Shown: one piece after another, positions 17,489-25,416 of the stretch
Layout: every line of letters begins with the position of its first letter
Position numbering within the stretch: the stretch's first letter is position 1
From: Flavobacteriaceae bacterium
Lineage (GTDB): Bacteria; Bacteroidota; Bacteroidia; Flavobacteriales; Flavobacteriaceae
Reading direction: 5' to 3'
NCBI GenBank assembly: GCA_029248405.1
Contig: JAQWJJ010000002.1
Coordinates: 1 to 64,000, forward strand
Length of the DNA stretch: 64,000 nt
Position numbers and translations under genes: made by a program
Notes under the pieces: generated by a model
Told to the model about the DNA's origin: nothing
The model's input: only the letters and a program-made list of their open reading frames with translations
Database searches by the model: none

Positions 17489-17941
17489 ATGGAACTAATA
17501 CTTAAAAAAGACGTTGAGAATCTTGGATTCACAGACGATGTCGTATCGGTAAAAAATGGATACGGAAGAAATTTCCTGATTCCCCAAGGGTTGGCTGTAT
17601 TGGCAACACCTTCTGCAAGGAAGGTTTTGGCTGAAACTTTAAAGCAGCGTGCACACAAGGAAAAGAAGGTGGTTGATGATGCTCAGGCAGAAGCCAACAA
17701 ATTAAATGGTTTAGAAGTTAAAATCACCGCAAAAACTGGTGAAGGCGATAAATTATTTGGTTCTGTAAGTAATGGAGATCTTGCTGAAGCATTGGCCAAG
17801 CACAGTGTTTCTTTAGACAAGAAATTCATTACTGTTCAAGGAGGCTTGATCAAGCGTACAGGAAAATACGATTCAAAAATTCGCTTCCATCGTGATGTGG
17901 TTGTTGATTTTTCATTTGAAGTAGTTGCTGAGGCAAAGTAA
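17489..17941 (+). CDS. rplI: 50S ribosomal protein L9
   Basis: 150 residues. Binds 23S rRNA at the base of the L1 stalk and reaches along the ribosome. The N-terminal domain has MELILKKDVENLG and the GYGRNFLIPQGLA signature. A long connecting helix (about 42-75) leads to the C-terminal domain. Last gene of the operon, followed by a strong terminator at 17964-17997. Confidence 0.97.
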   Translation: MELILKKDVENLGFTDDVVSVKNGYGRNFLIPQGLAVLATPSARKVLAETLKQRAHKEKKVVDDAQAEANKLNGLEVKITAKTGEGDKLFGSVSNGDLAEALAKHSVSLDKKFITVQGGLIKRTGKYDSKIRFHRDVVVDFSFEVVAEAK

Positions 17942-17963
17942 TTCAGCATTTCATTAAATCTTG

Positions 17964-17997
17964 AAAACCCTCCTTGATGATTCATGGAGGGTTTTTT
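17964..17997 (+). terminator. Intrinsic terminator of the rpsF-rpsR-rplI operon
   Basis: AAAACCCTCC (17964-17973) pairs perfectly with GGAGGGTTTT (17986-17995), with a 12-nt loop, and ends in TTTTTT (17992-17997). Only 5 nt separate the T-run from the ATG of the next gene on the same strand. Confidence 0.9.
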
Positions 17998-18002
17998 ATA
18001 GC

Positions 18003-18473
18003 ATGACTTACAAAAGACTTACAAAAGAACAGTTTGAGGAACTCCATGAGGCGTTTAGTCAATTTTTAGCCAGTCAGTCTATCGACGCCACGCAATGGGA
18101 CCAGATGAAAGCAGATGCTCCAGAACTTGTGTCAAACCAATTAGACGCCTTTAGCGATTTAGTTTGGACAGAAGTGTTGCGCAAAGCAGTTTTCTTGGAT
18201 CATTTTTCTGAGGATGGTCTTTTTTGTTTTCACGCTGGCCAAAAAAGTTTAAGATTGGTTGGTGTAAGATGCCAATCGCCACTGGACCTCACCGACGCCT
18301 CTGGTTGGTCATGGCTCAAAGACCACTGGCAAGAGGATCAGGTGAGTTTTTATAGCGCGCAAAAACCTTACGAATCCGATCGGGCAAAGGAGTTGTTTGG
18401 GCTTATTGAAAAGGGCGCTGTCCTTTCAAATGGCTCTTATTTTGAGGCTTTAGAGCGTTTGGGACTTTCTTGA
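18003..18473 (+). CDS. DUF6495-like conserved hypothetical protein
   Basis: 156 residues, soluble, acidic. The N-terminus MTYKRLTKEQFEELHEAF and the central QLDAFSDLVWTEVL and FLDHFSEDGLFCFH segments match a flavobacterial family I recall as DUF6495. No catalytic motif is evident. The frame is open from 17961, but that start lies in the rplI terminator, so the ATG at 18003 is chosen. There is no visible promoter between the terminator and the gene; read-through is a likely source of its mRNA. It converges with the permease gene, 5 nt apart. Confidence 0.7.
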   Translation: MTYKRLTKEQFEELHEAFSQFLASQSIDATQWDQMKADAPELVSNQLDAFSDLVWTEVLRKAVFLDHFSEDGLFCFHAGQKSLRLVGVRCQSPLDLTDASGWSWLKDHWQEDQVSFYSAQKPYESDRAKELFGLIEKGAVLSNGSYFEALERLGLS

Positions 18474-18478
18474 GCGCC

Positions 18479-19720
18479 TTACTCGTACCTTAAGCTTTCA
18501 ATAGGATCCAAACCAGCGGCCTTCGATGCTGGATAGGAACCTGCAATCACTGCCACAATAAGTGAGATGATCACCGACGAAATGATGGCACTCCAGGGCA
18601 GTGCATATTCGAAATCAACTGCTTGAGCAAAAATTATTCCTGTAACAATGCCCAATAGAATCCCTAAAAGGCAGCCAATTTGACCGATGACAATAGTCTC
18701 AATAAAGAATTGGGTCAATATGGTGCTTTTTTTGGCGCCCAGAGCTTTTCTGACCCCAATTTCACGCGTACGATCTGTGACTGAGACCAGCATGATGTTC
18801 ATTAAGGCAATAGAGGACCCAAGAATGGTAATGATGCTGATGATCCAAGCCGCGGTCTCCAACACACCTGTTAGGGACGCGACACGATTGATCAAATCTT
18901 CACTTCGTTCTATCGCAAAATTCTCTTCTTCAACTGGACTGAGTCCCCTGATGTTACGGAATGTAATGATTGCGCGATCTTCTGCCTCTTTCATCCATTT
19001 TTTGTCATTGACCATCACACTGATGGTGTAATTGATATTGGGTTGGGTGAAGAGTCCTCGCGCATTTTGTATGGGCATCAACACCCTTAAATCTTTTTTA
19101 TCACCAAAGGAAGAGCCTTGTGATGCCAAAATACCAATGACCTTGAAGGAAACACCTCTGATGCTGATGGACTGATTGATAGGATCCGTGTCGTTGAATA
19201 GGTTTTTTAAAAAATCTGCACCAATCAAGCACACTCGGTTATTGTTTTTGATGTCAAAAAAGTTAAAGGCCCGACCGCGGTCAATTTCTGCACCCGTATT
19301 GGCGATATAATTTTCATTCACTCCAAACACTTGTACTTCTGGATCTGTTTTCTTACTGCCAAACTTTATCTCTGCCTGCCCAGTGCCCAGAAAGGAAATG
19401 GAGGTTTGGGTATTGGGGTAGTCATAGTCATCAACAAACGCGCGAATCTCATTGTAATTGATGATGGGGTTGACTTTTTGGCGCTTGCCACCATCTCGAG
19501 TATTGGTGTTGAAATCATAGCGCTGTAGGTTAAAAGTATTGGCGCCCATAGATGAAAAACTGCCCGCGATGGTGTTTTCTAATGCCGCAACCGCGCTGAG
19601 AATTCCAACGAGTGACCAAATACCGATACCGATAATGACGATGGTCAAAATGGTGCGCAATAATTGTGCTTTGATCGAATCAATGGCTATGAGTACATTT
19701 TCTTTGAACAGACCGAACAT
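18479..19720 (-). CDS. MacB/FtsX-type ABC transporter permease
   Basis: 413 residues. One N-terminal transmembrane helix (about 20-42), a large periplasmic MacB-like domain (about 45-285), then three C-terminal helices, the FtsX-fold topology of mechanotransmission ABC permeases. The IGVRKALGAKKSTILTQFF loop is diagnostic. Such permeases pair with a MacB-type ATPase to drive export or lipoprotein handling through an outer-membrane factor, but no ATPase gene is adjacent. A minus-strand TAACTTTG at 19763-19770 is a possible -7 element, giving a leader of about 40 nt. Confidence 0.88.
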   Translation of the reverse strand: MFGLFKENVLIAIDSIKAQLLRTILTIVIIGIGIWSLVGILSAVAALENTIAGSFSSMGANTFNLQRYDFNTNTRDGGKRQKVNPIINYNEIRAFVDDYDYPNTQTSISFLGTGQAEIKFGSKKTDPEVQVFGVNENYIANTGAEIDRGRAFNFFDIKNNNRVCLIGADFLKNLFNDTDPINQSISIRGVSFKVIGILASQGSSFGDKKDLRVLMPIQNARGLFTQPNINYTISVMVNDKKWMKEAEDRAIITFRNIRGLSPVEEENFAIERSEDLINRVASLTGVLETAAWIISIITILGSSIALMNIMLVSVTDRTREIGVRKALGAKKSTILTQFFIETIVIGQIGCLLGILLGIVTGIIFAQAVDFEYALPWSAIISSVIISLIVAVIAGSYPASKAAGLDPIESLRYE

Positions 19721-19762
19721 ATTGTTTTTTTGACGTGATTTGGCACCTCATTAAAGGTCCAA

Positions 19763-19770
19763 CAAAGTTA
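19763..19770 (-). promoter_or_regulatory. Candidate -7 element of the MacB-type permease gene
   Basis: Minus-strand TAACTTTG fits TAnnTTTG exactly and lies 42 nt before the start codon. No TTG is seen at the expected distance. The rest of the 220-nt gap up to hisS shows no gene. Confidence 0.35.
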
Positions 19771-19940
19771 CATCAATTATTGTTGATGCTTTACTTCAAG
19801 CTGTATTTTAGCATTTAGTTTAGGAGGTATGCAGCAATGAGTCTGTGCTCTGGTCTTTATGGATTAAATCTAAATCGATAAGGCGCGTGAAGTCCATCTA
19901 ATTTTAGATATTTGTAATACTCCAAGAAAAAACATCAATT

Positions 19941-21314
19941 TTGGCACAAAAACCCTCTATACCTAAAGGCACACGCGATTTCAATCCCGAGCAAGTCGTG
20001 AAACGGAACTACATCATGGATGTGCTCAAGTCTCGCTTCACTAATTATGGATACCAGCCGATTGAAACACCAAGTTTTGAAAATGCACAGACTTTATTGG
20101 GCAAGTATGGCGAGGAAGGCGACAGACTGATTTTTAAAATTTTGAACAGCGGGGATTATTTGCGTAAGGTGCCATCAGAATTACTGGAGTCTAAAGACAG
20201 TGCACGCACTACGGCCAAAATTTCAGAAAAGGCATTGCGGTATGATCTTACCGTACCTTTTGCCCGTTATGTGGTGCAAAATCAAAACGAGATTACATTT
20301 CCCTTTAAACGTTATCAAATACAGCCTGTTTGGCGCGCTGACAGGCCGCAACGTGGTCGTTTTAGAGAGTTTTATCAATGTGATGCTGATGTTGTTGGTA
20401 GTGACTCATTATGGCAAGAGGTTGAGTTGATTCAGCTTTATGATGATGCTTTTACAGCACTTGCCCTGAATGGGGTGACCATCAAAATCAATAATCGAAA
20501 AATATTGACAGGAATTGCTCAGGTCATTGGTGCAGAGGATAAGCTCATTGATTTTACGGTTGCATTGGATAAGCTTGATAAAATTGGCCAGGATGGTGTC
20601 AAAAATGAAATGCGTGAGAAAGGCATATCAGATACCGCAATAGACAAATTACAAGTCTTATTTACCCTTAAGGGCAATGCTCAGGAACAACTTGGGCAAT
20701 TGACTGAATTATTGACCTCTTCTGAACAAGGACTTAAAGGAATAGAGGAACTTCAATTTGTCGTCAAGGCGGTAGAAGATTTAGGCCTTCAATCTGCCCG
20801 ACTTGACATTGACGTGACCCTAGCCCGAGGATTAGACTATTATACAGGGGCCATATTTGAAGTGGCGCCTCCTGAAGGAGTGGTCATGGGCAGTATTGGT
20901 GGCGGTGGTCGCTATGACGATTTGACCGGTATATTTGGCTTGAAACAGGTCAGTGGTGTAGGGGTGTCGTTTGGTCTTGATCGGATTTATTTGGTGATGG
21001 AGGAGTTGGGGTTATTTCCTGATACAGTAGCGGTACGGCCAAGTGTACTTTTTATAAATTTTGGTCCACAAGAGGCGCAATACGCCCTAAAGACGATCAA
21101 ACAATTGAGAGCGACTGGAGTGGCGACAGAACTTTATCCAGATGCGGTGAAAATGGCCAAACAGATGGGTTATGCCGATCGACGTGGCATCCCATTTACG
21201 GCACTGGCGGGCACTGACGAAATGGCCTCAAACACTTTCACTCTGAAGAATATGACGACAGGCATACAACAAACAGTAGATTTTGATGCGCTGACCAGCA
21301 TGGTGCGGGAGTAA
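19941..21314 (+). CDS. hisS: Histidyl-tRNA synthetase
   Basis: 457 residues. Class II synthetase charging tRNA-His. [14 protein letters not shown] starts the catalytic domain; [12 protein letters not shown] is motif 2; [14 protein letters not shown] is the HisA signature; GGGGRYDDL and [10 protein letters not shown] (motif 3) follow. The C-terminal anticodon-binding domain spans about 355-457. No ATG is available at the right place, so a TTG start (19941) is inferred; an ATT one codon upstream is the alternative. Promoter elements upstream are poor matches. Confidence 0.96.
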   Translation: MAQKPSIPKGTRDFNPEQVVKRNYIMDVLKSRFTNYGYQPIETPSFENAQTLLGKYGEEGDRLIFKILNSGDYLRKVPSELLESKDSARTTAKISEKALRYDLTVPFARYVVQNQNEITFPFKRYQIQPVWRADRPQRGRFREFYQCDADVVGSDSLWQEVELIQLYDDAFTALALNGVTIKINNRKILTGIAQVIGAEDKLIDFTVALDKLDKIGQDGVKNEMREKGISDTAIDKLQVLFTLKGNAQEQLGQLTELLTSSEQGLKGIEELQFVVKAVEDLGLQSARLDIDVTLARGLDYYTGAIFEVAPPEGVVMGSIGGGGRYDDLTGIFGLKQVSGVGVSFGLDRIYLVMEELGLFPDTVAVRPSVLFINFGPQEAQYALKTIKQLRATGVATELYPDAVKMAKQMGYADRRGIPFTALAGTDEMASNTFTLKNMTTGIQQTVDFDALTSMVRE

Positions 21315-21353
21315 AATCTTAATGTGCAATAGCGCTACTCAAATCAAAAAACA

Positions 21354-22331
21354 ATGGCAATTGTGTCCCCCTATACACCACACAAAATAGAGCATTTACG
21401 ATTCTTAGAATGCTTGCTGTTATTTTTGCTTGTGTCCTGCAGTGGGCCTCAGCCGGGGTCTGTTTCGGCAACAGAAATTTATGTCTTGGGGGTAATGCAA
21501 GATGGAGGTTTGCCACATATTGGCTGTCAAAAGTCTTGCTGTGCAGAGGCGTTTTTGGAGCCTGGTTTGCGTCGTCCGGTGGTCTCGCTAGGCCTGTTTG
21601 ATGCCCACAATAATAAACGCTATTTATTCGAAGCCACACCAGATTTGCCGGAGCAACTCGAACACTTCAACAGCTACTTAAATCAGTCCTTTGAGGGGCT
21701 TGTTGATGGTGTTTTTTTGACCCATGCGCATATTGGGCATTATACGGGATTGATGTACTTTGGCAAGGAGGCTAAGGACGCCAAGGGGGTTAAGGTTTAT
21801 GCCATGGAACGCATGAGTTCATTTCTCCAAACTAATGGCCCTTGGAGTCAGTTGGTCGATAGAAACAATATAGAGTTGGTCACCATGCAGCCTGAGCAAA
21901 AGCAAACACTATCTGATCAACTCAGTGTGACCCCTATTCTTGTGCCACACCGTGACGAATATTCTGAGACGGTAGGTTATCTGATCTCTGGACCATCAAA
22001 AAAAGCCCTTTTTGTTCCAGATATTGATAAATGGCACCGCTGGGATCGTTCCTTAATTTCACTAATTGATCGCGTGGATTATGCATTTTTGGATGCGACT
22101 TTTTTTAGTGGGGCAGAACTCAATAATCGGCCCATGAGTCAAGTGCCTCATCCGTCCATTTTGGAGACGATGGAGCTGCTTTCCGCCGCACCAAGGGCAC
22201 AACGCCAAAAGGTCTATTTCTTGCACTTTAACCATACTAATCCTGTGCTCAAGCATGGAAGTGGAGCGGCGCAAAAAGTTTTGGATGCCGGATTTAACCT
22301 GGCCGAGAAGCACCAGCGTTTTCCGCTTTGA
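21354..22331 (+). CDS. PqqB-like metallo-beta-lactamase-fold lipoprotein
   Basis: 325 residues. A hydrophobic stretch ending in a lipobox (LLVSCSG, Cys near 29) suggests membrane anchoring after export. The rest resembles PqqB: VLGVMQDGGLPHIGC near the start, LTHAHIGHYTGL as the metal-binding HxHxxH-like motif, and the late FLHFNHTNP. Known PqqB acts in pyrroloquinoline quinone synthesis in the cytoplasm. An exported version with no other pqq genes nearby is probably a hydrolase of another kind. It stands alone between hisS and the tRNA-Met region. Confidence 0.75.
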   Translation: MAIVSPYTPHKIEHLRFLECLLLFLLVSCSGPQPGSVSATEIYVLGVMQDGGLPHIGCQKSCCAEAFLEPGLRRPVVSLGLFDAHNNKRYLFEATPDLPEQLEHFNSYLNQSFEGLVDGVFLTHAHIGHYTGLMYFGKEAKDAKGVKVYAMERMSSFLQTNGPWSQLVDRNNIELVTMQPEQKQTLSDQLSVTPILVPHRDEYSETVGYLISGPSKKALFVPDIDKWHRWDRSLISLIDRVDYAFLDATFFSGAELNNRPMSQVPHPSILETMELLSAAPRAQRQKVYFLHFNHTNPVLKHGSGAAQKVLDAGFNLAEKHQRFPL

Positions 22332-22452
22332 TTTGAGATTATTATCCGTAGACGCCCTCAATGGTTTAATGGCCTTTCGTCGCTTTTAACTTTTGATAAC
22401 ATTGACCGAATGAATCCTGATATCAAATGACAATTTGGTAACTATTCATTAA

Positions 22453-22680
22453 AATTTATTCCCAACACCCCTTCTAATTTTGTACCCATCAAGGAGTCCT
22501 GAGCCACTAGATCAGGGTGTGTTCTATGATTTTAACACCACAAAGATTAAAGAAATTAAGCGATGGGTACTGTCTAAAGAAATCGTAGCAGTAGATTATG
22601 AAAGCACGCCACAAAAGATCGTCAACAAAATTTTCATTGATTTTATCAAACAAAAAGTTTCATTGCCACTTTACACCTAG
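22453..22680 (+). pseudogene. Possible gene remnant next to tRNA-Met
   Basis: An open frame of 75 codons ends at the TAG of 22678-22680. It has no ATG and no promoter; the nearest start is a TTG at 22480. The composition is protein-like (VFYDFNTTKIKEIKRWVL, then KIVNKIFIDFIKQK), suggesting the C-terminal end of a former gene. I do not recognise the family. It lies at the 3' side of a tRNA gene, a place where integrated elements often leave fragments, but no repeat of the tRNA 3' end was found in the window. Confidence 0.35.
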
Positions 22681-22716
22681 ATGCGGCATTTTCGACATTC
22701 AAGAGGGTATAAAACG

Positions 22717-22745
22717 AAAAAACTCCTTGATTTCTCAAGAAGTTT
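22717..22745 (-). terminator. Terminator of the tRNA-Met gene
   Basis: On the minus strand AAACTTCTTGA pairs with TCAAGGAGTTT (one G-U pair) around a GAAA tetraloop, followed by a run of T (complement of 22717-22722). It starts 6 nt past the 3' end of the tRNA. Confidence 0.8.
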
Positions 22746-22750
22746 CTTTG

Positions 22751-22824
22751 TAGCGAGAGGGGGGCACGATCCCCCGACCTCCGGGTTATGAATCCGACGC
22801 TCTAACCAGCTGAGCTACCTCGCC
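22751..22824 (-). tRNA. tRNA-Met (anticodon CAT)
   Basis: 74 nt with complete cloverleaf: acceptor GGCGAGG with G1-U72 and G7-U66 wobble pairs, D-arm GCTC/GAGC, anticodon loop TTCATAA, and a T-stem of five G-C pairs. CCA is not encoded. G1-U72 and the anticodon stem without the GGG/CCC run argue against the initiator; tRNA-Ile2 (lysidine-modified CAU) cannot be excluded. The T-loop reads ATCGTGC, so positions 54 and 58 are A and U instead of the usual U and A. The promoter at 22851-22881 is excellent. Confidence 0.92.
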
Positions 22825-22850
22825 AAATGCTCACTTTTATTAAGTGGCTG

Positions 22851-22881
22851 CAAATATAGAAACAAAAAAAGGGTTGGCAAA
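22851..22881 (-). promoter_or_regulatory. Promoter of tRNA-Met
   Basis: Minus strand: TTTG (22881-22878), a 19-nt spacer, then TATATTTG (22858-22851), a full consensus match. The start would be near 22847, leaving a 5' leader of about 23 nt for RNase P to remove. The remainder of 22882-23032 shows no gene. Confidence 0.75.
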
Positions 22882-23032
22882 TACAAAAATAAAATTTAAT
22901 TAGGCGGGGTGGTCTCTGGTGGAATATTTTTGTGGGGCTGGCACAATACCAAACAAATGCCAAAAAAATAACATTTGAGTTTTTTCACAAGGGAATTAAT
23001 ATATATATTGCCACCGTTGCTAAGCCCAAACT

Positions 23033-23419
23033 ATGGAAGATAAAATTAAATATGAATTAGAATTTCCCATTCATGCCTCTCCGGCCTTATTGTATCAATA
23101 TATGTCTACGCCTTCGGGCTTGAGTGAGTGGTATGCCGACAATGTGAATTCGCGAGGGCAGATGTTCACCTTTATCTGGGAGGGCAGTGAGGAGCAGGCA
23201 ACCTTGTTGGCTAAAAAAAGTGGAGAACGAATTAAGTTCCGGTGGGTTGATGACGCTGATACCGATTATTTTTTTGAATTGCGGATTCAGGTTGATGACA
23301 TCACAAAAGATGTTTCTTTGATGATTACGGATTTTGCTGAGGACGATGAGGTAGAGGAAGGCAAAATGCTTTGGGAAAACATGGTCTCTAATTTGAAACA
23401 GATTTTAGGCAGCAGATAA
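23033..23419 (+). CDS. START-like (SRPBCC/AHA1-type) domain protein
   Basis: 128 residues, a single helix-grip fold: a beta-strand opening (KIKYELEFPIHASPALLYQYM), the SEWYADNV segment typical of AHA1-like proteins, and a C-terminal amphipathic helix. Such domains bind hydrophobic ligands; no ligand is known here. The protein is acidic and cytoplasmic. Next comes a terminator and, with no gap, the aminotransferase gene. Confidence 0.82.
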   Translation: MEDKIKYELEFPIHASPALLYQYMSTPSGLSEWYADNVNSRGQMFTFIWEGSEEQATLLAKKSGERIKFRWVDDADTDYFFELRIQVDDITKDVSLMITDFAEDDEVEEGKMLWENMVSNLKQILGSR

Positions 23420-23441
23420 ATCAGTAGACACCAAAACTTTG

Positions 23442-23466
23442 AGCCGCCGTTTGGTGGCTTTTTTTT
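23442..23466 (+). terminator. Intrinsic terminator directly before the aminotransferase start
   Basis: AGCCGCC (23442-23448) pairs with GGTGGCT (23453-23459), one G-U pair, loop GTTT, then eight T (23459-23466). The ATG of the next gene is at 23467, so no untranslated sequence separates them. Confidence 0.85.
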
Positions 23467-24309
23467 ATGATCAATTACAACGGAAAAATTCAAGCGCAAG
23501 AGGCACCTCACATCGGTCTAGAAAATAGAGGGCTCCATTATGGAGACGCTGTTTTTGAGACCATTAAAGTGGTCGGGAATAAAATTCTTTTTGCCGAGCC
23601 GCATTACTTTAGACTAATGTCGGCCATGCGGATCATGCGGATGTCCATCCCGATGACCTTTACTCCGGAGTTCATTTATCAAGAAATATTAGATCTGACC
23701 CAGGCCTGTAGTCCCGCCCCAGCATACCGCGTTAAGTTTTTGGTTTGGCGCAGTTGGGGAGGAGGGTATGAGCCCACGGCAGAGGAGGTCTCTTATATGA
23801 TTCAGTGTACGCCACTGCAAGCGTCTGACTATGGTTTTGATTCGCACCGGCCTTATACCGTAGAGTTATTCAAAGACCATTACATGGCTTCTGGCCTGTT
23901 GTCCAATGTCAAAACCAACAACAGAGCCATCAATGTTTTAGGCAGTATTTACGCCAAAGAAAATGGTTTTGACAATTGCTTATTGCTCAATGAGCAAAAA
24001 CAGGTTATTGAGGCGCTCAATGGGAATTTATTTTTGGTCAAAGGATATACGGTCAAAACACCTCCACTTGCAGATGGTTGCCTCAAAGGCATAATTCGAG
24101 GCGCCCTGCTAGAGCTCCTTGCGCAACACCCGGATTATATTTTGGAGGAGGCTTCTATTTCTCCTTTTGAACTGCAAAGAGCGGATGAGCTTTTTATCAC
24201 TAATGCGGTTATTGGCTTACAGCCCATTAGTCAATTCAGAAAAAAACAATTTAGAACGGTTGTGGGTCAAGAGCTTTTATCACTATTGCAAGCTAAAGCG
24301 CTGAGTTAA
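23467..24309 (+). CDS. Class IV PLP-dependent aminotransferase
   Basis: 280 residues, fold type IV like branched-chain aminotransferase, D-amino-acid aminotransferase and aminodeoxychorismate lyase. RGLHYGDAVFETI is the conserved N-terminal segment; Lys149 in LSNVKTNNRAINVL is the expected PLP Schiff-base lysine; EALNGNLFLV and the GCLKGIIRGALLE stretch follow. The substrate cannot be told from sequence; aminodeoxychorismate lyase (folate) is one option. The ATG abuts a terminator T-run, so expression may depend on read-through. Confidence 0.88.
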   Translation: MINYNGKIQAQEAPHIGLENRGLHYGDAVFETIKVVGNKILFAEPHYFRLMSAMRIMRMSIPMTFTPEFIYQEILDLTQACSPAPAYRVKFLVWRSWGGGYEPTAEEVSYMIQCTPLQASDYGFDSHRPYTVELFKDHYMASGLLSNVKTNNRAINVLGSIYAKENGFDNCLLLNEQKQVIEALNGNLFLVKGYTVKTPPLADGCLKGIIRGALLELLAQHPDYILEEASISPFELQRADELFITNAVIGLQPISQFRKKQFRTVVGQELLSLLQAKALS

Positions 24310-24323
24310 AATTTACTGGCATC

Positions 24324-24875
24324 CTAATTGAAGCTCGGGTCCTCTGGAGCATTGCACCATAGAAGATAATCGCCGCCAAGTGCTTTCATTTTGCCACGCC
24401 AATAGGCGCTGTCTGTCTTGTGAATTGCGCTCATATGAAGATCATTGATTCTGATCTGCCAGTTCTTGTTGTGCCACTCATCGGCAAGTTGATGAGGTCC
24501 CCAGCCAGAGTACCCCAAAAAGAATTGTATTTGATTTTCTTGCAACAGACCATGGTTGAGCAAGGCAACAACCTGTTTGAAGTCACCGCCCCAATAAAGA
24601 TTTGTGTCAATATGAACACTGTGGTCTATGAGCTCGGGGGCATTATGGATAAAGTATAAGCTGTCTTGTTCTACCGGGCCGCCGCTATAAACATTGATAT
24701 TTTGTTTGAGCTCTGGCACCAAGTCGTTTAAGTCGTATTCCAGTTTTTTGTTTAAGATAAAACCTACTGATCCTTCGTCATTATGTTCCGTCAGCAAAAT
24801 AACAGACCGATTAAATGAACGGTCTCCAATGATGGAAGGTTCTGCGATTAATAAGATGCCTTTCTTGAGCGACAT
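24324..24875 (-). CDS. YqgE/AlgH family protein
   Basis: 183 residues. KKGILLIAEPSI at the start, VILLTEHNDEGSVGFILNK and YSGGPVEQDSLYFIH are family hallmarks, as is LGYSGWGPHQLADE. Structures are known for the family but its function is unsettled. Cytoplasmic. Its promoter appears to use the terminator hairpin of the upstream HU gene. It converges with the aminotransferase gene, 14 nt apart. Confidence 0.93.
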   Translation of the reverse strand: MSLKKGILLIAEPSIIGDRSFNRSVILLTEHNDEGSVGFILNKKLEYDLNDLVPELKQNINVYSGGPVEQDSLYFIHNAPELIDHSVHIDTNLYWGGDFKQVVALLNHGLLQENQIQFFLGYSGWGPHQLADEWHNKNWQIRINDLHMSAIHKTDSAYWRGKMKALGGDYLLWCNAPEDPSFN

Positions 24876-24897
24876 GGGTCATTTCACTTTTGTTCCG

Positions 24898-24926
24898 TAA
24901 AGTTACGGCAAAAAAAAACCCTGCAA
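24898..24926 (-). promoter_or_regulatory. yqgE promoter embedded in the HU terminator
   Basis: Minus strand: TTG (24926-24924) lies across the loop and stem edge of the HU terminator, then an 18-nt spacer holds the terminator U-tract, then TAACTTTA (24905-24898). The -7 box is the centre of a 14-bp palindrome, CCGTAA-CT-TTACGG (24895-24908). Start near 24894, about 19 nt before the yqgE ATG. Seven of eight -7 positions match. Confidence 0.5.
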
Positions 24927-24935
24927 GACGCAGGG
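24910..24935 (-). terminator. Terminator of the HU gene
   Basis: CCCTGC (24919-24924 on the plus strand) pairs with GCAGGG (24930-24935) around a 5-nt loop; on the minus strand nine T follow (complement of 24910-24918). It lies 24 nt past the HU stop codon. Confidence 0.88.
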
Positions 24936-24959
24936 CTTATATTCATATGACATGAATTC

Positions 24960-25232
24960 TTAGTTCACACTGCTTGATAATTCAGAACCAGCTTTGAACT
25001 TCACAACATTCTTAGCTGCGATTTTGATGGTTTTTCCTGTTTGAGGGTTTCTTCCTTCTCTTGCAGCTCTTTTAGAAACTGACCAAGATCCGAAACCTAC
25101 TAAAGAGACACGGTTGCCTCCTTTAAGAGATCCTTCTACATTTCCTAGGAAAGACTCTAATGCTTTTTTAGCTGCTGCTTTAGTGATGCCAGCATCGGCA
25201 GCCATTGCGTCGATTAAATCAGATTTGTTCAT
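24960..25232 (-). CDS. HU family DNA-binding protein
   Basis: 90 residues, standard HU/IHF size. MNKSDLIDAMAADAGITKAAAKKAL forms the dimer helices; GFGSWSVSKRAAREGRNPQTG is the DNA-binding arm with the intercalating Pro in NPQTG; IKIAAKNVVKFKAGSEL closes the fold. A nucleoid protein that bends DNA. Single gene with its own promoter and terminator. Confidence 0.97.
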   Translation of the reverse strand: MNKSDLIDAMAADAGITKAAAKKALESFLGNVEGSLKGGNRVSLVGFGSWSVSKRAAREGRNPQTGKTIKIAAKNVVKFKAGSELSSSVN

Positions 25233-25282
25233 AAGATTGAATTTAAATTAAATAATGATTAAACTTCTTTATTATTTGTCTA

Positions 25283-25312
25283 CAAAATTAACGGGATAAT
25301 GGAGCCATGCAA
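25283..25312 (-). promoter_or_regulatory. Promoter of the HU gene
   Basis: Minus strand: TTG (25312-25310), a 19-nt spacer and TAATTTTG (25290-25283), full consensus. Start near 25279, leaving an A/T-rich leader of about 46 nt, the kind that promotes strong translation in this phylum. Confidence 0.72.
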
Positions 25313-25416
25313 GTAAACACGCGTGAAAACGGGGTTTTTGTTGATAAGTAGAGGGCTTTGTTGATAAAGTTGAGTAGATTTTGATGAATTTTCGCCAAAT
25401 CAATGGTGACAAGGCT

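Noticed and set aside
17961-18002. Upstream extension of the DUF6495 gene
   Set aside because: It would start inside the rplI terminator; the ATG at 18003 fits the family start.
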